Shown here in pieces: positions 1-7,703 of a stretch of 64,000 bases of DNA. Every line of letters starts with the position of its first letter. Within the stretch, counting starts at the first letter, position 1. This DNA comes from Gemmatimonadota bacterium. Its GTDB lineage: Bacteria; Gemmatimonadota; Gemmatimonadetes; Gemmatimonadales; GWC2-71-9. Position numbers and translations under genes: made by a program. The notes beneath the pieces were generated by a model, which saw only the letters and a program-made list of their open reading frames with translations, ran no database searches and was not told where the DNA came from. The stretch spans positions 164,552 through 228,551 of the forward strand of contig SHZU01000006.1 in NCBI GenBank assembly GCA_009692115.1, read 5' to 3'.

Positions 1-112
1 CGGTATCGACCTCCGGCAACGGCCGAATAATCACCAAACTATCCTGAGCCCAAACCCGCTCCCCCTCTCCCCCCGAGAACAGGAGCGCGAGCACCCAAAC
101 CGAGCACCGAAC

Positions 113-147
113 GCCGAGTGCCGAGTGCCGAGCGCCGAGTGCCGAGT
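113..147. repeat. 7-bp tandem repeat, 5 units
   Basis: Five head-to-tail copies of GCCGAGT, the third ending in C, abut the stop codon of the NtrC-like gene. Two further copies sit at 44586-44599, also beside a gene 3' end. The rest of 1-112 shows no gene. Confidence 0.8.
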
Positions 148-1527
148 TCACGACAACCCCAACCGCTTCATCCGCCGGTACAAGTTGGCCCGGTCGGTCT
201 GCAGCGCCCGCGCCGCCTCCGCGACATTGCCCTGGGCCCGCGCCAGTCCTTCCCGGACCAGGGCGCGCTCGTAGTCATCGAGCAAGTTGGAAAGGGAACG
301 TCCCTGGAGATCCAGGCTCCCGGGCTGGGCCACGGCGTCGGTCACCGGTCCGGGTTCGGTTCGTCCCCGGGACCGCGGCAGCACCTGTCGCACCAAGGCG
401 GCGTCGATTTCCGGACCCCCGATGATCGAGAGCCGTTCGATCACGTTGGCCAACTCCCGGACATTGCCGGGCCAATCGTACGACGCCATCGACGCCAGGG
501 CCTCGGCCGTAAAGTCGGGAGCTTGATGGCCCCGAAGCCGTTCCGCGAGATGGGTGATCAACGCCGGGAGGTCCTCGAGCCGATGCCGAAGCGGCGGCAG
601 TTCGATCGGAAAGACCGCCAGCCGGAAGTACAGGTCTTCCCGGAACGTGCCGGCGGCCACCGCCTGATCGAGTCGCTGGTTCGTGGCCGAGATGACGCGG
701 ACATCAACCCGCTGGACCCGCTCGGCGCCGAGCCGCTGGATCTCGCCGGTTTCGAGGACCCGAAGCAATTTGGCCTGCGCCTCGAGGTTCAAGTCGCCGA
801 CCTCGTCGAGGAACAACGTGCCTCTATCCGCCAGTTCGAACCGCCCCATCCGCCGTTCGGTTGCTCCGGTGAACGCGCCGCGCTCGTGGCCGAACATCTC
901 ACTCTCAACCAAGTCGCGCGGAATCGCGGCGCAGTTCACCGACACGATCGGCTTCCCGGCTCGGCGGCCGGCCTGATGGATCGCGTTGGCGACCAGTTCC
1001 TTGCCGGTGCCCGATTCTCCGTAGACCAACACCCGGGCCTCGGTCGGTGACACCTGGGAGATCGCTTCGGCCACCTTCTGCATACCCTTGGTCGTCCCCA
1101 CCATCTCGATTCGGGGCCGCTTGAGCTGCGATTTGAGGGCCCGGTTTTCGGCCTGGGTCCGGGTCAGCTCCAGCGCGGACCGGAGGGTAATCAAGACCGC
1201 TTCGGGTGTCAGGGGCTTTTCCAGGAACTGGAAGGCTCCGTGCTTGATGGCCCGGACCGCATCGGTCAGTTGGGCCTTGCCGCTCATCATGATGACCGGG
1301 ACGCTCGCGTCCCGCTCCCGGATCTTCTCCAAGGTCGCGATTCCGTCGGGCCCCGGCGGCATCATCAAGTCGAGCAGAATGGCGTCCGGGTGGTCGCCGT
1401 CGATGGCCAGCAGGGCCGCGTTGCCGTTGGGGGACTCGGTCACGTCGAAGCCCTCAGACTTGAGCAGGGCCCCGAGCATCCGCCGGATGTTCGCTTCATC
1501 GTCTACGATCAAGACGCGTATGGTCAT
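148..1527 (-). CDS. NtrC-family sigma54-dependent response regulator
   Basis: 459-aa transcription activator with the classic order of domains. The receiver spans about residues 4-115, with phospho-acceptor Asp53 in LLDLMMP. The AAA+ sigma54-interaction domain spans about 135-360 and has Walker A GESGTGKE, the sigma54-contact loop GAFTGA and Walker B LFLDE. A Fis-type helix-turn-helix closes the protein (AEAARALQTDRANLYRRM). The ATG at 1527 begins the receiver and overlaps the stop of the upstream kinase gene by four bases, so the two are translationally coupled. Upstream in-frame codons to 1824 only read through the kinase gene and were excluded. It probably activates sigma54 promoters in response to the partner kinase; targets are not visible here. 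Confidence 0.95.
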   Translation of the reverse strand: MTIRVLIVDDEANIRRMLGALLKSEGFDVTESPNGNAALLAIDGDHPDAILLDLMMPPGPDGIATLEKIRERDASVPVIMMSGKAQLTDAVRAIKHGAFQFLEKPLTPEAVLITLRSALELTRTQAENRALKSQLKRPRIEMVGTTKGMQKVAEAISQVSPTEARVLVYGESGTGKELVANAIHQAGRRAGKPIVSVNCAAIPRDLVESEMFGHERGAFTGATERRMGRFELADRGTLFLDEVGDLNLEAQAKLLRVLETGEIQRLGAERVQRVDVRVISATNQRLDQAVAAGTFREDLYFRLAVFPIELPPLRHRLEDLPALITHLAERLRGHQAPDFTAEALASMASYDWPGNVRELANVIERLSIIGGPEIDAALVRQVLPRSRGRTEPGPVTDAVAQPGSLDLQGRSLSNLLDDYERALVREGLARAQGNVAEAARALQTDRANLYRRMKRLGLS

Positions 1528-2786
1528 CGTTGGTTTGTCCGCCGGTCCGCGACTCGGCGCTCCACATAAGGTCGATCGGTTGGTCGAGTCTTGGCGCTTT
1601 CGGGCAAGAGCGGGAGCCAGATCACGAACGTCGCCCCCCCGCCCGGCGTCTCGGCCACTTCGATGATGCCCTGATGCAAGTCGACCGATTGCTTGACGAT
1701 GGCGAGACCGAGACCGGTGCCATCGCTCTTCTCCGTGAAATACGGCTCGAACACCCGACTTCGTTTCGCCAGGGGGATTCCCGGGCCTTGGTCTGCGATC
1801 GACACCCGAACCCCGCCTTGCCACGGACGGATCGTCGCCTCGATCCGGCCAACACCCAGCATGGCTTCGGCGGCGTTTCGAATCACGTTCGCAAAGGCCC
1901 GTCGGAGGGCGTCGTAGTGCCCAACCACGTGGGGAGTGTCGGGGGTGACTTGGAGGTTTCCCTCGATCTCGACCGGAAGCGAGGTCCGGAGCAACTCGCC
2001 CAGCAACTCGCCCAAATCGACCTCGGCCGGCGGTCCTTCGGGGAGCCGGCCCAGATTGGCGAAGTCCCGCGCCAATTGCTCCAGCCGACTCGACTCGGTT
2101 CGGAGCACGTCCAACGCCTCTTCCTGCTCGGGATTGGCGTTCCGGCTGAGCGACGTAACGGCAAATCGGATCGGAGTCAGCGGGTTCTTCATTTCATGGG
2201 CCACCCGGCGGGCCACTTCCCGGAACGCCCGGAGTCGCTCGGATTCGAGCTCCGACCTCCGGGCTTGGGCCAGGCCGGCGGCCATGTCCCGAAGGGCGGT
2301 TCGAAGGGACGCGAATTCCGGGGCGCCGGACCGGGGAGGGTCGGGGGGCAGCGGTTCGTTGCGCCGAATGTGGCCGGTCCACCCCACCAACTCATCGATC
2401 GGCCAACTCAGCTGCGCGGCGAGGTTCCGGCCCAGAAAGATCGCGGCGTAGAACAGCACCGTGCCGAGCACGGCCAGCAAGATGGCCCGGCCGTAGGTCT
2501 CGAGGCGCTTGTAGGTATAGGCCTGCTGGGAAACGCGGAGGGCTTCGTTGAGACGGACTTTGTAGTGGCTGAGCGCCTGGATTTCCGGCGGTGAGAGCCG
2601 GGTGGTATCGAGGGTATTGAGCAGCCGAATCCCCGATTCACGGAGGGGGCGGACGACGGCTTGGGCGGCCTTGGCGGGGTTGTAACGGATCGTCGAATAG
2701 GCCCACCCAAACATCGCCATGGCCGAGGGCAGGGCGATCAGGAACAGGGTGAGGGAGATCCGCCCGCGAAAGGACAGTCCGCGCAT
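1524..2786 (-). CDS. NtrY-like membrane sensor histidine kinase
   Basis: About 420 aa. An N-terminal membrane segment (LFLIALPSAMAMFGWAY) and a second near residues 120-140 flank a periplasmic region of about 75 residues. A HAMP-like linker leads into the dimerisation domain with phospho-accepting His in AHEMKNPLTP, then a HATPase with N box NVIRNAAEAM, G1 box DQGPGIP and G2 box GTGLGLAIV. The architecture is that of NtrY/AtoS-type partners of NtrC regulators, and the regulator gene follows with a 4-bp overlap. ATG at 2786 was chosen; an in-frame TTG at 2804 is an alternative. The ligand is unknown. Confidence 0.9.
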   Translation of the reverse strand: MRGLSFRGRISLTLFLIALPSAMAMFGWAYSTIRYNPAKAAQAVVRPLRESGIRLLNTLDTTRLSPPEIQALSHYKVRLNEALRVSQQAYTYKRLETYGRAILLAVLGTVLFYAAIFLGRNLAAQLSWPIDELVGWTGHIRRNEPLPPDPPRSGAPEFASLRTALRDMAAGLAQARRSELESERLRAFREVARRVAHEMKNPLTPIRFAVTSLSRNANPEQEEALDVLRTESSRLEQLARDFANLGRLPEGPPAEVDLGELLGELLRTSLPVEIEGNLQVTPDTPHVVGHYDALRRAFANVIRNAAEAMLGVGRIEATIRPWQGGVRVSIADQGPGIPLAKRSRVFEPYFTEKSDGTGLGLAIVKQSVDLHQGIIEVAETPGGGATFVIWLPLLPESAKTRPTDRPYVERRVADRRTNQR

Positions 2787-2850
2787 GGCGGAAGGTAATC
2801 GCAATCAGCGGTCATGGATCGGGCCGGCTCGCACGATCCGCCTCCGGACA

Positions 2851-2882
2851 TAAAAAGGGCGCCGGCATTTGCCGGCGCCCTT
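2851..2882 (-). terminator. Rho-independent terminator
   Basis: A perfect 13-bp GC-rich stem (2855-2867 with 2870-2882) and a very short loop. Read on the minus strand it is followed by TTTTTA. It lies 33 bp downstream of the PEP-CTERM stop codon, so it belongs to that decayed gene. Confidence 0.9.
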
Positions 2883-2914
2883 CCAGCCTCCGTGGATCGA
2901 GGAGGGTCGGCGGA

Positions 2915-3079
2915 CTATGCCTGCTGCTGCCGCCGCCGAACCCAGCCCATCCCGGGCATGGCGACCAAGCCAATGGCCATCAGGCCCATGGTGGCTGGTT
3001 CGGGAACTGGGGCCAGGCCGCCGTCGATATCTACTTGGGATGGGTTCGCGTCCGACCCCGGGAGCCCTACCGGTAACAC
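2915..3079 (-). pseudogene. PEP-CTERM sorting-signal remnant
   Basis: The minus frame ending at 2915 encodes a textbook PEP-CTERM tail: VPEPATMG, then a hydrophobic stretch, then a basic end WVRRRQQQA. In this family the tail directs exosortase cleavage of exported proteins. A GTG at 3079 is the only in-frame candidate start, and the frame is closed by TAG at 3149-3151, so at most about 77 residues are available. No signal peptide precedes the tail in this or the other minus frames up to the NYN gene. The intact downstream terminator suggests a once complete gene that lost its 5' part; a frameshifted or very short protein is possible. Confidence 0.6.
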
Positions 3080-3252
3080 AGCCGACCGCCTAGACTTGAA
3101 CGGCTTGGTTTCGGCACGACGCCGAAACCCGCTCTCAACAATAGGCCGCTACCGGGACGGCGGTTCCTGACTGAATCCCCGCGACTGCCACCCGGCAGTG
3201 CGGTGAGCGGCGGGAGCCGATGTTCCGGGGGGCCATGGAGTAGAAAAGTAAA

Positions 3253-4935
3253 GTGACTGGTCCGACTTCGCGGGCAGGCCGACAGGCCTCGCTCGCCGCC
3301 CCATCATCCCCCGCCGCGCCCGCCTCCCACGCCGCACTCCTGATCGACTTCGACAACGTCACGATGGGCATTCGCTCCGATTTGACCAAGGAGCTCAAGG
3401 CCCTGTTGTCGAGCGACATCATCCGTGGCAAAGTGACCGTGCAACGGGCCTACGCCGATTGGCGCCGCTATCCGCAGTACGTCATGCCGCTCACCGAGCG
3501 GTCGATCGACATGATCTGGGCCACGGCCGTTGGTTCGACGAAGAAGAACGCCACCGACATCCGGCTGGCCATCGACGCCATCGAGTTGGTCTTTACCCGA
3601 CCGGACATCGGCACGTTCATCGTGCTGTCGGGCGACAGTGATTTCTCGTCGCTCGTCATGAAACTCAAGGAGTACGGGAAGTACGTCATCGGGATCGGGA
3701 TCCGGGACTCGGCCAGCGATCTCTTGATCCAAAATTGCGACGAGTATTTCTCCTATACGGAATTGGCCGGGCTGCATCGCGAAGTCGACGCCCCGGCGGC
3801 CCGTCGTGACCCGTGGGAGTTGGTGGTCGAAGCCGTCGAGCGGATGGTCAAGCAGGGCGATGTCATGCGGTCGGATCGGCTGAAGCAGGTGATGCAGCAG
3901 ATCGATTCGAGCTTCGACGAACGGAACGCCGGCATCAACCGGTTCAGCAAGTTCGTGACCGAGGCCGCGACCCGGGGTCTCCTCAAGGTCGCGAAGCTCG
4001 ACAACGGCCAGTACGAGGTAGCGCCGGCTCCTGGCCGGGCGGCGTCGGCCACTACCGTGGTTCCGGCACCGGCCCCCGAGCGGGATGGCGAACGCCGTGG
4101 GGGTCGGGGCCGGGGTCGAGGCCGCGATCGTCGCGACCAGCCGACGAGTGGCCGGACCGAGGCCGCACCGGCCCCGGCAGCCGAACCGTCTCGCCGGGCA
4201 CCCCAGGCCGCGCAGCCGGTTGGCCCTCCGGGAGATTACCTGACCCTCGGGGCGGCGTTCTCGTTGCTGACCCGGGCCCTTGGCGAACTGCAGAACCCCG
4301 TGACCCATGACACGCTTCGGGCCCGGATGGCAGCGCTCCACGGCCGTGAAGATCCGCTGTTCGAGCCAACGCGCTTCCCCCGGCTCCTCCGGCAGGCCAA
4401 CGATGCCGAGGTGGCCGACGTCAAGAAGACCGGCGAGGATCAATATGAGGTGGCGCTGACGCGTTCGGGTCGGGCGTCGCTGGGTGCCAATGGCGGCTCG
4501 AGCATCAATGGATCGCCGGATGGGGCCAAGTCGATCCCGGCCGGCAGTTCGAACGGGTCGACCAAGAGGGACTCCGGCTCGGTATCGGCGCCGGTTCCTG
4601 AGGCCGATCCGCTGGCCTCCCGGGTGGCGGGCATTGGGTTCCGACGAGGGTCACGAGGCCCGTCGCGACCGCCGGCAGTGCCGATGATCGGGCTCGTTGA
4701 TTTCGGCAAGAAGACCCCGGCCCCCGTTAAGGCCGTCGCGGTCGCTGTGGCCGAAGTCGAGACCAAACCCGACCCCAAGGCCAAGACCAAGACCAAAGGC
4801 CCGGTCCGATCCCGCGGGACGAAGAAGGCCAGCACGGCGGTACCGAAGCCGGCCGAGGTGCCTCCCGTGCCGGCGAAATCAGGCGGCGTTCGTCGGGGCA
4901 GCCCGCGGTCCCGGGGTCCGAGGAAGCCGCGCTGA
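3253..4935 (+). CDS. NYN nuclease-fold protein with two OST-HTH/LOTUS domains
   Basis: 560 aa. Residues about 25-175 form a NYN (PIN-like) domain with conserved acidic residues in ALLIDFDNV, KNATDIRLAIDA and LSGDSDFS, which in the family coordinate the metal for RNA cleavage. Two OST-HTH/LOTUS-type winged helices follow at about 190-260 (ending NGQYEVAP) and 325-405 (ending EDQYEVALT), separated and followed by Arg/Gly/Pro/Ala/Lys-rich low-complexity segments typical of RNA binding. GTG at 3253 was chosen because an ATG just upstream is closed at once by TAG. Probably an RNA-processing or RNA-binding enzyme; the substrate is unknown. Its stop overlaps the apparent CTG start of the next gene. 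Confidence 0.88.
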   Translation: MTGPTSRAGRQASLAAPSSPAAPASHAALLIDFDNVTMGIRSDLTKELKALLSSDIIRGKVTVQRAYADWRRYPQYVMPLTERSIDMIWATAVGSTKKNATDIRLAIDAIELVFTRPDIGTFIVLSGDSDFSSLVMKLKEYGKYVIGIGIRDSASDLLIQNCDEYFSYTELAGLHREVDAPAARRDPWELVVEAVERMVKQGDVMRSDRLKQVMQQIDSSFDERNAGINRFSKFVTEAATRGLLKVAKLDNGQYEVAPAPGRAASATTVVPAPAPERDGERRGGRGRGRGRDRRDQPTSGRTEAAPAPAAEPSRRAPQAAQPVGPPGDYLTLGAAFSLLTRALGELQNPVTHDTLRARMAALHGREDPLFEPTRFPRLLRQANDAEVADVKKTGEDQYEVALTRSGRASLGANGGSSINGSPDGAKSIPAGSSNGSTKRDSGSVSAPVPEADPLASRVAGIGFRRGSRGPSRPPAVPMIGLVDFGKKTPAPVKAVAVAVAEVETKPDPKAKTKTKGPVRSRGTKKASTAVPKPAEVPPVPAKSGGVRRGSPRSRGPRKPR

Positions 4936-5486
4936 GCCGAGTCCTACCAGACCGCTTTTTTGCCCGCTCGGCCGAGGCCATTGCTCGGGATCTGATTGGG
5001 GCGATGGTCGTCTCTGAAGCCGGGGGCGAGCGGGTCCGGGGTATGGTCGTTGAAACCGAGGCATATCTCGGACGGGACGACCCGGCGTCCCACGCGTACC
5101 GGGGCCGGCGCCACGCCGGCAACGTCGGCATCTACTCCCCGCCAGGCCACTGGTACATTTACCGGTCGCACGGGCTCCACTGGTGCGCCAATCTCGTGAC
5201 CGGTCCCGCCGGAATCGGCGCGGCGGTGTTGCTCCGGGCGGTTCGGATTACCGAGGGCCAGGAGGTGGCGGTGCGCCGTCGCGGGGGTGTGGCGCCCCGA
5301 ATCTTGAGCAACGGGCCGGGTAAGCTCTGTCAGGCACTCGGGATCGACCGCTCCCTCGAAGGTTGCCTGATGCGGCGATCGGCCGTCTCGATCAGCCCGG
5401 GGCCCTCCGTCGGTGCACTCCGAGTCACTGCGAGGATCGGGATTACCAAGGCCGCCGATTGGCCGCTCCGCTTCCTGATGCCCTAA
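4932..5486 (+). CDS. DNA-3-methyladenine glycosylase (AAG/MPG family)
   Basis: Base-excision repair glycosylase removing alkylated purines. Family motifs are clear: VVETEAYLG (containing the catalytic Glu), ASHAYRGR, NVGIYSPPGHWYIYRSHG and NGPGKLCQALGI. The first ATG is at 5004, but the conserved family N-terminus (LPDRFFARSAEAIARDLIG) is encoded upstream of it in frame. The only position restoring it is CTG at 4932, which overlaps the TGA of the NYN gene as CTGA. I therefore start at 4932 and flag the codon as unusual; an indel hiding a normal start would be the alternative. Product about 184 aa, close to family length. Confidence 0.88.
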   Translation: MSRVLPDRFFARSAEAIARDLIGAMVVSEAGGERVRGMVVETEAYLGRDDPASHAYRGRRHAGNVGIYSPPGHWYIYRSHGLHWCANLVTGPAGIGAAVLLRAVRITEGQEVAVRRRGGVAPRILSNGPGKLCQALGIDRSLEGCLMRRSAVSISPGPSVGALRVTARIGITKAADWPLRFLMP

Positions 5487-5523
5487 CGACAAACGGGGTG
5501 GCATCGCGCCGCCCCGTTGTCGT
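5486..5523. terminator. Bidirectional hairpin between convergent genes
   Basis: A stem of about 12 bp, with one bulged A, pairs 5486-5498 with 5512-5523 immediately after the glycosylase stop and before the end of the convergent gene. There is no U tract, so it may act with Rho or only protect 3' ends. Confidence 0.55.
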
Positions 5524-5546
5524 CATCCCGAGTTGAGCCGCGAAAC

Positions 5547-6209
5547 TCAGTACCCGCCCCCGTGGATGCCTTCCTTTGCCCCGCCGAGCGAAACCCGAAG
5601 CCCGCCGACTAATCCGTGCGACGCGCTTCGGACTAACTGGTCGGCCGCGGGGGCCGACGTAATCTGGTATTGGCCGAAGACCACCATCCGGTCGAGCCGA
5701 AATTGGACGCCGGTCACGAAGCCGATGAAACCGTTGGTGGATTGCTGCGCTGCCAGTCGCTTGGCCAAGCCGGCCTGGGCCTGCGAGGTGAAGACGCCGC
5801 CCGGCTGGGGATCAATGACCTGGAGCAGGCCGAAGCCCAACCCGAAGTAGGGCTGGGTTGCGCCCTTCACCGGAAAGGCCGTGATCACGGCCGAGTACTT
5901 CCGGAGGTGACTGAAGCTCACCGGCCGGATCCCTCCCGGCGTGGTGGCGTCGGTGTAGCTGCTGCCCTCCGAACCGCCAAAGGCCTCGTCGACCGAGAGG
6001 ATCAGTCCGGTGCGTTTGGCCATGACCAGAATGTGGCCGCCAGCGGTCGGAACGAAGCCTCGGGTCTGCGACGGGGTTTCGAAGCCGAGCATGCCGGCTT
6101 GGGCACCCAGGTACCACTTGAAGGAATCTTCGGTGCGCTGGGCAAATGCCGGCGTTGCCAACATCACCAGGCCACCGAAGGCCACCACTGCTGCTCGAAC
6201 AGGACGCAT
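5547..6209 (-). CDS. Secreted outer-membrane beta-barrel protein, unknown function
   Basis: 220 aa. A signal peptide (MRPVRAAVVAFGGLVMLATP then AFA before Gln) is followed by alternating polar and aromatic beta-strand segments, and the protein ends in an aromatic residue (GGGY), as is usual for outer-membrane barrels. ATG at 6209 is preceded by GGGAGG at a good distance, so the longer frame to 6242 was rejected. No family recognised. It is convergent with the glycosylase gene and divergent from nothing obvious; 6210-6503 holds no gene I can support. Confidence 0.75.
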   Translation of the reverse strand: MRPVRAAVVAFGGLVMLATPAFAQRTEDSFKWYLGAQAGMLGFETPSQTRGFVPTAGGHILVMAKRTGLILSVDEAFGGSEGSSYTDATTPGGIRPVSFSHLRKYSAVITAFPVKGATQPYFGLGFGLLQVIDPQPGGVFTSQAQAGLAKRLAAQQSTNGFIGFVTGVQFRLDRMVVFGQYQITSAPAADQLVRSASHGLVGGLRVSLGGAKEGIHGGGY

Positions 6210-6429
6210 TGAACGGCCTCCCGCCAATGATCGAAGGACCAACGGACGCTGACCGTCATGGCAAACCCCGTGCTCAAGACAGTTCCTGCAGCATTCCGGA
6301 TGATATTCTCGGAGAACGGGTTGGCGTTTGCCAAAAACTTACATTTTAAGTCGTTCTACAGAAACGAGATAGCGTGGAGCGACCCGGAGATTCTTAGGTG
6401 TATGAAAACCGTACTGTCCTCGCACCGCT

Positions 6430-6452
6430 CCGACCGGAACCCCTCCGGCCGG
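6430..6452 (-). terminator. Possible hairpin downstream of kbl
   Basis: A 9-bp stem (6430-6438 with 6444-6452, one G-T pair) with a 5-nt loop lies about 50 bp after the kbl stop. No U tract follows, so the assignment is weak. Confidence 0.35.
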
Positions 6453-6503
6453 GCAGATTGTCGGCAGGTTTCGGAGGAACGCGAGAATTGCGGCACCCGG
6501 CGG

Positions 6504-7703
6504 CTAGATGAGGCCGAGGCGCCGCCCGACCTTGGCAAAGGCCCGGAGGGCCTCATCGAGGTCATCGATGGTATGGGCACCCGAAATCTGGCATCGAACC
6601 CGGGCGGTTCCCTGGGGCACCACCGGGTACCCGAAGCCAGTGACGAAAACGCCCTCGTCGAGGAGCAGTTCGCTCATCCGGATGGCGTCGGCGGTTTCGC
6701 CGATGATGACCGGAATGATGGGGGTTTCGCCGTCGAGGGGCTTGAAGCCGAGGTCCTTGAGGCCGGCCCTGAAGTAGCGGGCGTTGTCCTGGAGTTTCCG
6801 GACCCGCTCGGGGTGAGCCTCGATGAACCGGATCGCCGCCAGGCCAGCGGCTGCGACCGCCGCCGGCAGGGCGTTGGTAAAGAGTTGGGGACGGGCCCGC
6901 TGAATCAGGTAGTCGGTGACATCGGACGACCCCGCGACGAACCCGCCGGCGCCCCCTGAAAGCGCTTTCCCGAGGGTCGTCGTAATGATGTCGACATCCC
7001 CCACCATGCCGAAGTGCTCGGCGGTTCCCCGGCCGGTAGCGCCGAGGACGCCCGTGGAGTGGCTGTCGTCGACGACCAGCACGGCCCCGTGTTTCCGGCA
7101 GACGGTGAGCAGGTCCGGCAGATTGACGATCGACCCTTCCATCGAAAAGACGCCGTCGGTGACGACCATCTTCACCTTGCGATCGGTGGCGGCGGCCAGC
7201 TTCGCATCGAGGTCCTTCATGTCATTGTGCTGATAGACACCGGTTTGGCACTTGGCGATGACCTTGGCCAGCCGGATGCCGTCGATGATCGAGGCATGGT
7301 TCAGTTGGTCGCTCAGGACGAGATCGTCCTCGTTGAGCAGGGTAACCGGAAACGCCTCGTTGGCATTCCAGCAGCTCATGAACGACAGGGACGATGGCGT
7401 GCCGACAAACTTGGCCAAAGCCGCCTCGAGGTCCCGGTGGATCGTCAGGGTGCCGCAGATGAACCGCACCGATGCCGACCCAGCTCCGAACTTGTCCAAT
7501 GCCGCCTTGCCGGCGGCGATGACGTCGGGCTCGTTGCACAGTCCGAGGTAGTTGTTGGAGGAGAGGATGATGACCTCGCCCCGGCCTTCCATGTGAGCCC
7601 GGGCGCCTTGCGGGCCCTCGAGGAAGTTGAGTCGCTTGTAGATCCCGTCGCGGCGGAAACCGGCCAGGGCTTCCGACAATCGGGTATCGAGCGGGCTCGT
7701 CAT
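6504..7703 (-). CDS. kbl: Glycine C-acetyltransferase (2-amino-3-ketobutyrate CoA ligase)
   Basis: 399-aa PLP enzyme of the alpha-oxoamine synthase family. It cleaves 2-amino-3-oxobutyrate with CoA to glycine and acetyl-CoA, the second step of threonine catabolism. The PLP lysine is in TTTLGKALSGGAGG, the aspartate and His of the cofactor pocket are in VVDDSHSTGVLG, and the N-terminal SSNNYLGLCNEP is characteristic. Length matches E. coli Kbl (about 398). The gene overlaps tdh by four bases (ATGA), so both enzymes are made together. Among alpha-oxoamine synthases (BioF, HemA, SPT), the tdh linkage decides the assignment. Confidence 0.95.
   Translation of the reverse strand: MTSPLDTRLSEALAGFRRDGIYKRLNFLEGPQGARAHMEGRGEVIILSSNNYLGLCNEPDVIAAGKAALDKFGAGSASVRFICGTLTIHRDLEAALAKFVGTPSSLSFMSCWNANEAFPVTLLNEDDLVLSDQLNHASIIDGIRLAKVIAKCQTGVYQHNDMKDLDAKLAAATDRKVKMVVTDGVFSMEGSIVNLPDLLTVCRKHGAVLVVDDSHSTGVLGATGRGTAEHFGMVGDVDIITTTLGKALSGGAGGFVAGSSDVTDYLIQRARPQLFTNALPAAVAAAGLAAIRFIEAHPERVRKLQDNARYFRAGLKDLGFKPLDGETPIIPVIIGETADAIRMSELLLDEGVFVTGFGYPVVPQGTARVRCQISGAHTIDDLDEALRAFAKVGRRLGLI

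Noticed and set aside
118..1050. Long plus-strand open frames opposite the NtrC-like gene
   Set aside because: Antisense of a well-supported GC-rich gene; Arg/Pro-rich translations without motifs. The same applies to the many long antisense frames opposite rho, dnaE2, dnaE and the atp genes.
3061..3130. Degenerate c-di-GMP (GEMM) riboswitch upstream of the PEP-CTERM tail
   Set aside because: Some similarity (AAGCC ... GTCTA ... GTTACCG on the minus strand), but the conserved GCAAACC part is missing and there would be no room for a coding region behind it.
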